16,026 nucleotides of DNA from DAORIO01 sp035438585 (GCA_035438585.1 DAORIO010000013.1:1-16026), one strand, 5' to 3'. Counted from the stretch's first letter, positions 7,339 through 15,653 are shown. Translations and numbers: made by a program. The notes: a model not told the origin generated them from the sequence alone.

Positions 7339-9603
7339 TTAAGTGCTTGGTTGTCGAATACTTCTTCTAATTTCATCTGCGGTCGTATTAGCTTGGGTTT
7401 GACTATATTCTCCCCCAGAAACAATTGTTCGCCACACCCGGTTACTTTCTATGTTTCTTGCTGATTGTCTTAGGCTTTGGGCTCGTTGATCAACTGACGC
7501 ACCTTCTGCGGTTCGTAAATTTGCTTCCGCCGTACCAAGGTAGGTAGCTCTCACTGTTCTTCGGTCTGCTCTTGCTGCGGTTAATTCTGTGGCAGCGGTT
7601 GTCCACCGAGGGTCGGTATTTGCTACACCTAATTCTCTTAGTTCCGCAATAGCGTTTTGAGCATCAGTAACCCTAGTGTCTGCAGCTACTAGCACAGGTC
7701 TGTGTTCTTCTTGTCTTCTAACAAGCTCTCTTCTGGCAGTTTGAATATTCGTCTGAACTCTTTCACTTGGAGCCTGTGTTGCAATGTCGTTTGCTCTTTC
7801 TCTCTGTCTTTTTCCTTGTTCTGCTCTCGATGCCACAAATCCACCTTTTTGAGCTTGGCCCAGTCTATTTCCAGAAGCTTGTTGAACAGCTTTTATTGCT
7901 CGAACATCAAAACTTGCCGAGCCTACTACTGCACCAGCGTCTCTTGCTCTTGCCGCTGCACTTCCAATTAGTCCACCGCGATTTTCCATATTCTTCATAA
8001 ATCTAGATTCAGAAAGAGCGGTACCTGCTTTTCCAAGAGTCGCTCTTCCAAGTGCCCCAGCCCCACCGCCTAAAGCTTTTCCGTATAACCCGCCAACTCC
8101 GCCAAGAGCAAGCCCTCCAATAGCAGATCCGGCAGAAGCAAATGCTTTTCCAATATCTCCTGACATGCTTGTTGCTATATCTTTTGCTTGTTTTAGAAGA
8201 AACGTAATTATTATTAATGGAACAATAACGTCCAGTATTCCTCCTGTTGTAGTGTTGTCAAAAGTTTTGAATCCTTTCAAAAAGCCAGTATTTACGAATA
8301 GCAAAATTAAATATAGTAAAAATAAAAATATAGGTACAACAAACGATTGTTTAAGTAGTTCTGGCCACCATTTACTATGGTGCATTTTATCGAGCATTCC
8401 AGAGGCACTTGATGGCATAATATATGAAATAAATGCAATTGGAGCAAATATCATAAGCAACCAAAGCCCGATAACTCTCCCTATAAGAATAAAAGCAACA
8501 ACAAAGAAAATGTACATTCCGAATAAGTTTATTATCGACATGATAAGGGTGATAATAATAAATGGTCCGGCATCTGGCGCTGCAACTTCTTGTACTACGC
8601 CTGATTTTGTATTTAATTTTAATGTTCCCGCTTGGCTAAATAATTTTTGAGGATTGAAATTACTTACAATTGCAATAGAAATACTTTTATCCCCCTCCCC
8701 GATCCAAGGATTATTGATATATGCATCTGCATTTGTTTCAACTCCCATGTTGTCATAAAATATTTTTCCTAATATATTCGAAGCGTCAATAATTACTCGA
8801 GCAAAGAATAAAGAGAAGTTTATCAAAAGACCAACAAGAATTATTGTTCCTAAAAGTTTTTTATCGGCACCTTTTCCTAAAATTATATTTATAGCGATGT
8901 ACATTAACATTACTATAAATAGAAGGTTAGATAGATCTCGTGTAATAGTCCAGCCTTTTTCTACAAAAGAAGATCCATCAGTAGTCTTTCCGTAATTTGC
9001 AGAATTAAGAGTGTAGGCCATCGAGAAATCCATTAGTTGACCTGAAAGGGAAAATAAAAATGATGTCGGCACAAAGAATAGACCGTATATTGCTTGAGCT
9101 ATACAACCAATTATATTCCAACTAAATCCTCCGTTATGACAAATTGGTAGCGTCGAAGATTCACCCGTTCCTCCTTGGCTTGGGTTTTGTGTTGTTGTCC
9201 CTGTGGCACTAGTCATCGCTGTTTGTTCAAACAAAGAAACAGAAGCAGAGTTTAGAAGTCTTGCGTAATATGTTGTTTCTGGAGTTAGTCCGCCAATAGC
9301 TACAGTTTTGTTTTGATTTAGCTGCACTGTGTCAAAGTCTGGCACTGTGGTTTTAAGAGATGATGAGTAGTCTTGATTAACAGAGTACTCTATTTCGAGT
9401 GGGTTTATTGATTGTAGGTCGGTTTGGTCTTCTGCCTGAATTGTAACTTGGAAATTTATTGTGTTTTCTGTTGCAGAAGTTGCAGAAAGAATATATGCAG
9501 TTTCAGCCAATGCTCTTGGTGAAAAAAAAGGACTAAAAACAGTGCTGAGTACTAACCCAAGTGTGATTGTTCCTAGTATTATTTTGTTAATAAAATTTTT
9601 CAT
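7339..9603 (-). CDS. VirB6/TrbL-like polytopic membrane protein with extracellular FN3-like domain
   Basis: 754 residues. A signal/anchor sequence occupies about 1-33 (ending SPRALAE). Residues 35-134 look like a fibronectin type III-like domain (TENTINFQVTI, then VAIGGLTPETTYYARL). Hydrophobic helices lie at about 168-190, 225-243, 250-272, 348-370, 372-395, 420-440 and 455-472, and the segment HHSKWWPELLKQSF followed by a long hydrophobic helix is typical of the VirB6-like proteins of CPR genomes. After the last helix comes a Gly/Ala-rich stretch (484-530) and a long Arg/Ala/Gln-rich helical tail (590-754), probably cytoplasmic. VirB6 proteins form the inner-membrane part of the T4SS channel. 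The start is three bases after the previous stop, indicating coupling. Assignment as VirB6-like rests on topology and neighbours. Confidence 0.85.
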   Translation of the reverse strand: MKNFINKIILGTITLGLVLSTVFSPFFSPRALAETAYILSATSATENTINFQVTIQAEDQTDLQSINPLEIEYSVNQDYSSSLKTTVPDFDTVQLNQNKTVAIGGLTPETTYYARLLNSASVSLFEQTAMTSATGTTTQNPSQGGTGESSTLPICHNGGFSWNIIGCIAQAIYGLFFVPTSFLFSLSGQLMDFSMAYTLNSANYGKTTDGSSFVEKGWTITRDLSNLLFIVMLMYIAINIILGKGADKKLLGTIILVGLLINFSLFFARVIIDASNILGKIFYDNMGVETNADAYINNPWIGEGDKSISIAIVSNFNPQKLFSQAGTLKLNTKSGVVQEVAAPDAGPFIIITLIMSIINLFGMYIFFVVAFILIGRVIGLWLLMIFAPIAFISYIMPSSASGMLDKMHHSKWWPELLKQSFVVPIFLFLLYLILLFVNTGFLKGFKTFDNTTTGGILDVIVPLIIITFLLKQAKDIATSMSGDIGKAFASAGSAIGGLALGGVGGLYGKALGGGAGALGRATLGKAGTALSESRFMKNMENRGGLIGSAAARARDAGAVVGSASFDVRAIKAVQQASGNRLGQAQKGGFVASRAEQGKRQRERANDIATQAPSERVQTNIQTARRELVRRQEEHRPVLVAADTRVTDAQNAIAELRELGVANTDPRWTTAATELTAARADRRTVRATYLGTAEANLRTAEGASVDQRAQSLRQSARNIESNRVWRTIVSGGEYSQTQANTTADEIRRSIRQPST

Positions 9604-9606
9604 TTA

Positions 9607-11634
9607 CTAATAAATTCCTAATTTTTGCTCAAAGATTGATGGGTTCATTGCCGGAGTGTCTACTGTCATATAATCACTTATAAATATTGTTGGCCCAAAA
9701 GACCCGTCACTTCCAATTGTAACACCTGGTAAAAATGTTTGACTTGTTTGATAGTTAACTCCTGAAGGAAGAAGTTGCGCTGGATATGGTCGCCTTTCTT
9801 TTGCAACTGAAGGATAAGCTAAAAGTTCGTTTTGGCATTCAGCAATTAGTCCACTTGATGGATTTGAGACGTAATCAATTTTACTATCTATCTCTTGAAT
9901 TTGTGAATCAAGTAAATCTACATTCTCTTCTGAGTATATGCCCGGCAAAATATTGTCGGCCTTTTTTTGTAATTCCTTTCTTTTGTCGGCATAAGTAGGG
10001 TCGTTTTTGTCAGGTAATTGATTAAATAAATTAGATATATAGTTTATTGAAGAAATAGATGACATTGCATTTTCGTAACTTTCTCCGCTTAATGTTTTTA
10101 AGGTGTTATAACTTTCTATTTCTGTGTATTCTTTGTTTATAGCTGAAGCAATCGGTATTTGAGAAGCTCCAGAAAATCTTTGGTTTATATAATCTTTGTA
10201 TCCAAAAAGGTATGCCCCAGATTGAGAATGTGCTCGTCCTTCCATTGTTCCAACTATTACATTTCTAACTGTTGTCGGGTCGTATGTTAAACCAAAAGAT
10301 CCGCCGAGTGTTAGTCCATAGATGTTTTGGAAATAGTTTATTAATGCATAAATAGAGCTCGGTGCACTAGAAGAAAGGTAGCTTAATTGAGAAGAAGCTT
10401 CCTCTTTCCATGTAGGTCTCGGTCCTGGTAAGCAAAAATCTGCTTGGTATATTAACGGAACCAGAGTAGATATTTTTTGTTGAAGTTGTGTGCTTTTTTG
10501 CGCGTATTCTTGTTGTATTTGTAGGTAGTTAGGCAAATCTTCCAAAACTATTTCCTGCGAACCGGCAGCGTTTACCCAACCAGCACCCTGTGCTCCAGTT
10601 CCAGATAAAAGCCCACCCAGCGAATTTGATCCGTACCCACCAAAAGCATTTGATCCACCGGGTACATTTGTAGTTAAAGATGAAACACCTTTTTGGATTA
10701 AGTTGTTTAATAGAGCTGTGAATACTTTGTTTAGTGCTGCGTCAACTGGATCTTCTGTGTTTTGTAGTTGTTCGTTTCCAGTAAGTGAAACTTTTTTTAA
10801 TTGTTCACTTATAACAGATCCAGGAGTTACTGTTTCGTATTTTTTACATTCTTCTTGCCCAAAGACAACTTCTTTTTCAACACATTTTTTCATAGACAAA
10901 AAACCATCATTTTGAGCTATGTCTTGATTGTTAGAGGAAACTTTTTTTTCAATTTGTTTTGTCGCCAAATCAGATGCCAAGAAAGAAGAGCCTATTTGAT
11001 TATTTTGAGGCAGTATTGTTGTAGCAAGCCACGCGTCCCAACCTCCTTGTTTAAAATCTCCATCAGAAAATTGTTGCCAATTATCCCCCACTATTTTGTC
11101 TAAAGTAAAATCTGGAGTAGTTTCTTGGTTGCTTCTTACGTAGCTTATTATGAGCGAGCTAGAGATTTTTGCAGAAAACGGGCTGTTGCTTTGAGATATT
11201 TTACTAGCGGTACTTTTTATACTATTGTCTGCGACGGATGTTACATAAGAATCAAAGTCTTTTATATAAAATGGATTACCGTTAAAGCCTGTGTTTATCC
11301 AGTTTATTGTGTTTTCTGTAAGCTTTGCCAAGAGTTGCTGAGACACACTTCGTGCAATTGGGTCCATACAATTTTCTTTTATGAAACTACCTATTTGAGA
11401 ACTCTCGGAGCTCGGAACTGATTGAAGCGATAGCAGTTTTTCTGTTGCAAAAGAAACACCCATAGTTGCTCCACACGAAGCAAGCCCTACCGCAGCACTA
11501 CCAGCAACACTTTTTATTAGAGAGTCTATTTTTGAAGCCTCAGCTTTTTTTATTGGAAACAACATCCCTTGAAAAATAAAGGATATAGTTAGAACTATGG
11601 ATAAAAATCCAGAAAAAAATCTGGGAAATTGCAT
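9607..11634 (-). CDS. Large exported protein of the T4SS-like cluster, function unknown
   Basis: 675 residues. The N-terminal signal sequence spans about 1-34 (hydrophobic 10-27, then KKAEAS). The mature part is polar, Ser/Gln/Asn-rich and mostly helical, with a Gly-rich middle (325-352), and it carries sparse Cys residues, including pairs at 251/263 and 401 in CLPGPRPTW. The segment TENTINWINTGFNGNP (about 106-120) and the segment TPGSVISEQLKK (270-281) resemble those I associate with proteins found beside VirB6-like genes in CPR genomes, but no named family can be assigned. No C-terminal anchor is visible. The size, export signal and neighbours suggest a structural or surface component (VirB5/TrbJ-like at most by analogy). 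A TATAAT hexamer (11647-11642) ends seven bases before the ATG. Confidence 0.85.
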   Translation of the reverse strand: MQFPRFFSGFLSIVLTISFIFQGMLFPIKKAEASKIDSLIKSVAGSAAVGLASCGATMGVSFATEKLLSLQSVPSSESSQIGSFIKENCMDPIARSVSQQLLAKLTENTINWINTGFNGNPFYIKDFDSYVTSVADNSIKSTASKISQSNSPFSAKISSSLIISYVRSNQETTPDFTLDKIVGDNWQQFSDGDFKQGGWDAWLATTILPQNNQIGSSFLASDLATKQIEKKVSSNNQDIAQNDGFLSMKKCVEKEVVFGQEECKKYETVTPGSVISEQLKKVSLTGNEQLQNTEDPVDAALNKVFTALLNNLIQKGVSSLTTNVPGGSNAFGGYGSNSLGGLLSGTGAQGAGWVNAAGSQEIVLEDLPNYLQIQQEYAQKSTQLQQKISTLVPLIYQADFCLPGPRPTWKEEASSQLSYLSSSAPSSIYALINYFQNIYGLTLGGSFGLTYDPTTVRNVIVGTMEGRAHSQSGAYLFGYKDYINQRFSGASQIPIASAINKEYTEIESYNTLKTLSGESYENAMSSISSINYISNLFNQLPDKNDPTYADKRKELQKKADNILPGIYSEENVDLLDSQIQEIDSKIDYVSNPSSGLIAECQNELLAYPSVAKERRPYPAQLLPSGVNYQTSQTFLPGVTIGSDGSFGPTIFISDYMTVDTPAMNPSIFEQKLGIY

Positions 11635-11641
11635 ATTCTTT

Positions 11642-11647
11642 ATTATA
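11642..11647 (-). promoter_or_regulatory. Candidate -10 element before the 675-residue exported protein
   Basis: TATAAT on the minus strand lies in the 26-base gap after the TSP3 gene and ends seven bases before the ATG at 11634. A -35-like match (TTCCAA, 16-base spacer) is weak, three of six. If used, the transcript would be leaderless. Context is AT-rich, so chance is possible. Confidence 0.35.
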
Positions 11648-11660
11648 TTATGGTTAGTTT

Positions 11661-12533
11661 CTATTGGAAATAAGACAAAAGTGAATAAAGGTGTTTTTCT
11701 ACATTGTCGCTATATTTTTTGTAAAGAAATATACCGCGAAGACTAAGTATTGGGTCAGAGTAGTAGTTCGACATTAGGTTTATTGAAAGACTTGTTCGAA
11801 TCAATTCAGAAATTAATGACTTGTGTATACTCGATATTTCTTCCGGCGCTTTTATTTGTATGAGTTCATCTGCGAGATCTGAATATGTTTGTGAAATCTT
11901 CTCCAAATTTTCTGTATTATCTGATTCTTCTGCTATTATTTTGGAAAACTCTGTTAATTCACCACCAAAACCCTTATTTTTAGCGGACTCTATTGTTTTT
12001 AATACAGCTGCTTTGTATTTTTCTTTGTTTTCTGCGCTGTTTTCTATTACTTGTACTTGTATTTCACTTTCTGGGTTTTCTATTTCTTCTGTTGTTAGTA
12101 TTTGGTCACCTAGTATTTTTGTTAAATTTTCAACCCCCTCTTGTGTTAGGAGTCCGTTTTGATTAAGAGAAACTGCTAAAGAAAAAATTTCTTTAGCTAA
12201 TTGGTCTGTTTGGTTTGCGCTAGTGCTTTCTTGGTCGGTTGTTATTCCGAGCTCGTTTTTTTTCAGCTCCGTTTCTTCTTTGTCGTTTATTCCATTTTGG
12301 TCGCTATCTTTTTGTTTCGGATCTGTTCCCCAAAGAGACTCCTCCCAGTCATATAACCCATCCATATCTTGGTCGTTTAATACTAGTGTACTTGCGGATA
12401 TGTTTTTGATATTTGCAGCTTCGTTGTTTGAGTAGTTTTTTTTATTAAAAAAGAACAACGAAAAAAAGATTACCAAAAAGATTAATAAAAAAATTGATAA
12501 TTTTTTACTTGGTAGGTAATTTTGAGTAGTCAT
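11661..12533 (-). CDS. Membrane-anchored protein with TSP3-type calcium-binding repeats
   Basis: 290 residues. A single strongly hydrophobic helix at about 12-29 follows a short basic N-terminus, giving an N-in anchored topology. Residues 54-65 (DQDMDGLYDWEE) and 76-87 (DSDQNGINDKEE) are two consecutive Asp-rich loops of the DxDxDGxxDxxE form found in thrombospondin type 3 repeats and related EF-hand-like calcium sites, with the usual intervening GTDPKQKDSD. The remaining 200 residues are helical and acidic, without a recognised domain. The gene starts three bases after the stop of the small Pro-rich protein. TSP3-bearing anchored proteins recur in CPR surface systems; calcium-dependent stiffening of a stalk is a plausible role but is inferred. 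Confidence 0.88.
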   Translation of the reverse strand: MTTQNYLPSKKLSIFLLIFLVIFFSLFFFNKKNYSNNEAANIKNISASTLVLNDQDMDGLYDWEESLWGTDPKQKDSDQNGINDKEETELKKNELGITTDQESTSANQTDQLAKEIFSLAVSLNQNGLLTQEGVENLTKILGDQILTTEEIENPESEIQVQVIENSAENKEKYKAAVLKTIESAKNKGFGGELTEFSKIIAEESDNTENLEKISQTYSDLADELIQIKAPEEISSIHKSLISELIRTSLSINLMSNYYSDPILSLRGIFLYKKYSDNVEKHLYSLLSYFQ

Positions 12534-12536
12534 TTT

Positions 12537-12896
12537 TTAAAAAGGTGTTTGTGCTGTTGAGTAGAATGTTACTGGAAATGTTGGCACTGGTACTGGTATC
12601 GGGGTATCTGTGAAACAGATAGGAAGTGGTGTTACTAGGTAGTTCCCCTTAAAGAAAACCGCTGGCTTTATTTTAAAAGCTAAATTTTCGATTACTGGAG
12701 TGTATGGTAGCGGTAATGCTACATTGTATGGTTGTATAGAAAAAGGGGCGCCAGATGTATTTCCTGGGCAAGTTATCCCAGGGATAGGATAGAGTAAAAT
12801 TCTACCACCAAGCGGTGCTTGAACTATTGCCTTAGAGAAGCTAAAGCTAAAGAAGAAAACAAACAAGCAAGCTAAAATTTTATAAAAAAGATTCAT
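12537..12896 (-). CDS. Small secreted Pro-rich protein
   Basis: 119 residues. A signal peptide at about 1-23 (MNLFYKILACLFVF start, SFSKA end) precedes a mature chain of about 96 residues rich in Pro, Ile and Val, with GGRILLYPIPGITCPGN near the N-terminus and a PIPVPVPTFP repeat near the C-terminus. Two Cys in the mature part (near residues 43 and 93) could form a disulfide. Small secreted proteins with a GGRI-like start occur in Patescibacteria, but I cannot assign a function. It begins five bases after rsmA and is the first gene of the envelope cluster. An extended -10-like TGATACAAT lies 12 bases upstream, inside the end of rsmA. Confidence 0.78.
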   Translation of the reverse strand: MNLFYKILACLFVFFFSFSFSKAIVQAPLGGRILLYPIPGITCPGNTSGAPFSIQPYNVALPLPYTPVIENLAFKIKPAVFFKGNYLVTPLPICFTDTPIPVPVPTFPVTFYSTAQTPF

Positions 12897-12901
12897 AAGT
12901 G

Positions 12902-13786
12902 TTAGTTAATTGTATCATTATTTAACAAAGTGTCATTTAGGCTGTCTATAATACAGATCCATTGAGAAAAATTTAAATCTTCTGCTCTTACTTTTTCGTT
13001 AATGTCCATAGCAGTAAATATTTTTAAAATTTGCTCGCGAGGCGCAATACTTGAAAGATTTTGAATTAAAACTTTTCTTTTGTGCTTGAACCCTTCTTTT
13101 ATTACTTTGAAAAATTCGTATTCACCCACTGTACCAAGTCTTTCTTTTGAGATGTCCTCGATTGAAATAACGGCCGAGTCAACTTTCGGTGACGGTGTGA
13201 AATATTTTTTTGGAACTTTTGTGACAATTCTTGGTGTGCCATACGCTTTTATTGATAAAGATAAAATACTTTCTTTATTATCGCGCGCTACAATTCTAGC
13301 AACAACTTCTCTTTGTAGTAGTAAAACCATTTGCATGGGCTGATGTTCTCCAGACAAAAACTTTTCTAATATTTCACCGGTTATGTAGTACGGAATATTT
13401 GCAATTATTTTATATGCACTGTTTATTTCTCGAGTGTCGTAAATCAAAACATCTACGTTTTTTATAATGAGCATTTCTTTTTTGATATAGTCTTTGAATT
13501 TGTTCTCTAGGTGCTCAATTAGTCGTGTGTCTTTTTCAATTGCAATAACGACAGCACCTTTTTCAAGTAGTGCTTCTGTTAGTATTCCTTTTCCTGGTCC
13601 AATTTCTAAAACAGTATCTCCTGGAAAAACGTTACCCGCCTCAACAATTTTTTTAATTATTGTTTTTGAGTTTAAAAAATTCTGCCCTAAGCTTTTTTTA
13701 GGACGAATTTTTTTATTTTCTTTTTCGTAATTTTCTCTCACCTTCTTATAATATATGAATTTCGTCTTCTTGGCTCTCACCTCCAT
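12902..13786 (-). CDS. rsmA: 16S rRNA (adenine(1518)-N6/adenine(1519)-N6)-dimethyltransferase RsmA (KsgA)
   Basis: 294 residues from the ATG at 13786. It uses S-adenosylmethionine to dimethylate two adjacent adenines in the 3' hairpin loop of 16S rRNA during late 30S assembly. Hallmarks are KKSLGQNFL (30-38), the SAM-binding motif VLEIGPGKG (59-67), the acidic residue after beta-2 in AIEKD, and the catalytic NIPYY (130-134), followed by the C-terminal small domain ending in the SQWICII region. The start is ambiguous: TTG at 13804 and ATG at 13786 both overlap the helicase gene, while GTG at 13741, just after the helicase stop, would leave about 15 residues before KKSLGQ and is also plausible. 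The gene is translationally linked to the helicase and followed five bases later by the small secreted protein. Confidence 0.96.
   Translation of the reverse strand: MEVRAKKTKFIYYKKVRENYEKENKKIRPKKSLGQNFLNSKTIIKKIVEAGNVFPGDTVLEIGPGKGILTEALLEKGAVVIAIEKDTRLIEHLENKFKDYIKKEMLIIKNVDVLIYDTREINSAYKIIANIPYYITGEILEKFLSGEHQPMQMVLLLQREVVARIVARDNKESILSLSIKAYGTPRIVTKVPKKYFTPSPKVDSAVISIEDISKERLGTVGEYEFFKVIKEGFKHKRKVLIQNLSSIAPREQILKIFTAMDINEKVRAEDLNFSQWICIIDSLNDTLLNNDTIN
12909..12917 (-). promoter_or_regulatory. Candidate extended -10 promoter for the envelope cluster, inside the 3' end of rsmA
   Basis: The minus strand reads TG-A-TACAAT (12917-12909), one mismatch from TGnTATAAT, ending 12 bases before the ATG at 12896. 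It would give a leader of about five bases and could uncouple the T4SS-like genes from the housekeeping genes upstream. Weak evidence by itself. Confidence 0.3.
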
Positions 13787-15653
13787 AACTCGCCCCGCCT
13801 TCAAATTTAATTAGTTCACTTGGTAATCCAGTTAAAAATTCACTTGGTATTCTGAATTCTCTGTTTCCGTAAATCGTGCGCACATTCGCTGTACTTAGAT
13901 AAAGTTTTCTTTTTGCACGAGTAAGTGCTACATAAAATAGTCTCCTCTCTTCTTCTTTGTCTTCTGTGCGCATTGCTTCACGAACTCTTGCGTGTGGGAA
14001 TAGATCCATTTCAAGCCCAACAATAAAAACAGTATCAAATTCAAGTCCTTTAGATGAGTGAACTGTCATTAGTCGAACGCCCGTAGACTTTGCTTTGTCG
14101 AGAGTGTCAGCGTCGCTATGAAGAGCCGCTTCGTCTAGAAAGGCTGTCATCCCTTCAATGTTTCCAAGGTGGTCAAATTTTTTAGCTAGTGTTACAAGCT
14201 CTTCTAGGTTTTCAAGTCTTTCTACTCCGCTTTCAGTATTGTCACTTAGGTCTGCCTCAAGCCCAGATCGAGTAATTGCGTATTTTACTGTTTCTGAAGG
14301 TGTGTTTTTCTGCATAAAATCATTTAGGTCGTCTAAAATTTTGTAAAAATTTAATACAGACAACTTTGTTTTTGTTGGCAATGTGTCTAATTGTCCAGAA
14401 AAAATCTTCGCAATAGCTACTTTTCCAAGTCCACGCGCAGGAGAATTAATAATTCTTTTTACTTCGCCTAATATTGATTTATCCATACCAGCACGTAAAT
14501 AAGAAATTAAATCTTTAACCTCTTTTCTTTCAAAGAACCGAACTCCAAGAACGGTGTAAGGTACAGAGTTTCCAAGCATGGCTTCTTCAATAACGCGAGA
14601 TTGAAAGTTCGCACGATAAAGTACGGCAATTTCTTCTGGTTTTATTCCGTTCGCTATTAAGTTTAGACATTCGTTCGCAACGTAGTGAGCTTCTGCCATT
14701 TCGTTGTAGGTAATAGCATAAGTTGCCTGCTCCCCGTCTTCGTTTTCAGTTTTTAAAATTTTAGGAATACGTAAAGTATTTTTTTCTATTGTATGATTTG
14801 CTAATTCTAAAATTGTTTTAGTTGAACGATAATTTTGTTCCAAGAAAACAATTTTTGCACCCGGCCAATCTCTTTCGAATCTTAAAATATTTTGGATATT
14901 TGCTCCGCGCCAACCATAAATATTTTGATCCGCATCTCCAACAACACAAAGATTTCTGTCTGGTCCAACTAGCATTTTTACAATATTGTATTCGAGATTG
15001 TTTGTGTCTTGGTATTCGTCAACGTGAACGTATTTGAATGTTTGGTGATAAAAATTTCGTATGTCTGGTCGAGTTAAAAGTTTGTAACAAACAACAAGTA
15101 AATCATCAAAATCTAAAACACCATCTTTTCGGCATTCTTTTTCGTACTCTCTCCAAACAGAAGAAGCGATTTCTTCCATACTACTTTTTGCACTGTCTTC
15201 AAGAGATTCGGGTGTTAGTAGATCTTGTTTTGCTTTGGCGATAATTCTTTTTATTTTATCGGGCGCAATTTCTTTTGGGTCATAACCTAAGTTTTTCAAA
15301 GCTTGTTTAATGCGGGAATCAGACTCGCTTCCATCAAGTATTGAGAAACTTTTTGAAAGACCAACGCTTTGGGCATTTTCGCGTATGATTTTTACAGACA
15401 AGGAGTGAAAAGTTTTAAGCACAGGCATTCCACCTTCTTTTATTTTTGACTCAACTCGCTCCCTCATTTCAGCTGCGGCTTTATTTGTAAATGTAATACC
15501 TAAAATATTCTCACCCCGTGTTCCCTGACTAATTAGATGAATTATCCTCTCTACGATTGTTTTTGTTTTGCCAGCTCCGGCACCTGCGACAATCAAAAGA
15601 GGTCCTTCTGTGCACATTACCGCCTCTTTTTGTTTGTCGTTAAGATTTTCCAT
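13746..15653 (-). CDS. uvrD: UvrD/PcrA-family 3'-5' DNA helicase (superfamily 1A)
   Basis: 635 residues. All SF1A motifs are present: Q motif LNDKQKEAV (4-12), Walker A AGAGAGKT (23-30), motif Ia TFTNKAAAEM (54-63), Walker B DEYQD (212-216), motif III VVGDADQNIYGWRG (237-250), motif IV EQNYRST (272-278), motif V MTVHSSKGLEFD (529-540) and motif VI RRLFYVALTRAK (570-581). It unwinds DNA during repair and replication restart, and strips proteins from DNA. It is shorter than typical PcrA/UvrD (about 720-750), ending about 50 residues after motif VI, so the C-terminal Tudor-like RNA polymerase-binding tail appears to be missing. The ATG at 15653 is the only reasonable start, with no SD; a -10-like TATAGT ends six bases before it. 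First gene of the minus-strand series. Confidence 0.97.
   Translation of the reverse strand: MENLNDKQKEAVMCTEGPLLIVAGAGAGKTKTIVERIIHLISQGTRGENILGITFTNKAAAEMRERVESKIKEGGMPVLKTFHSLSVKIIRENAQSVGLSKSFSILDGSESDSRIKQALKNLGYDPKEIAPDKIKRIIAKAKQDLLTPESLEDSAKSSMEEIASSVWREYEKECRKDGVLDFDDLLVVCYKLLTRPDIRNFYHQTFKYVHVDEYQDTNNLEYNIVKMLVGPDRNLCVVGDADQNIYGWRGANIQNILRFERDWPGAKIVFLEQNYRSTKTILELANHTIEKNTLRIPKILKTENEDGEQATYAITYNEMAEAHYVANECLNLIANGIKPEEIAVLYRANFQSRVIEEAMLGNSVPYTVLGVRFFERKEVKDLISYLRAGMDKSILGEVKRIINSPARGLGKVAIAKIFSGQLDTLPTKTKLSVLNFYKILDDLNDFMQKNTPSETVKYAITRSGLEADLSDNTESGVERLENLEELVTLAKKFDHLGNIEGMTAFLDEAALHSDADTLDKAKSTGVRLMTVHSSKGLEFDTVFIVGLEMDLFPHARVREAMRTEDKEEERRLFYVALTRAKRKLYLSTANVRTIYGNREFRIPSEFLTGLPSELIKFEGGASYGGESQEDEIHIL

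Noticed and set aside
8165..8650. 161-codon open frame on the plus strand
   Set aside because: Fully antisense to the membrane-helix region of the VirB6-like gene; no family motif, no promoter or SD, and a composition expected for the reverse strand of hydrophobic codons.
1..12896. Integrated conjugative element or prophage
   Set aside because: No integrase, relaxase, transposase, att-like direct repeat or tRNA gene is seen, and the genes follow rsmA with operon spacing and similar composition.
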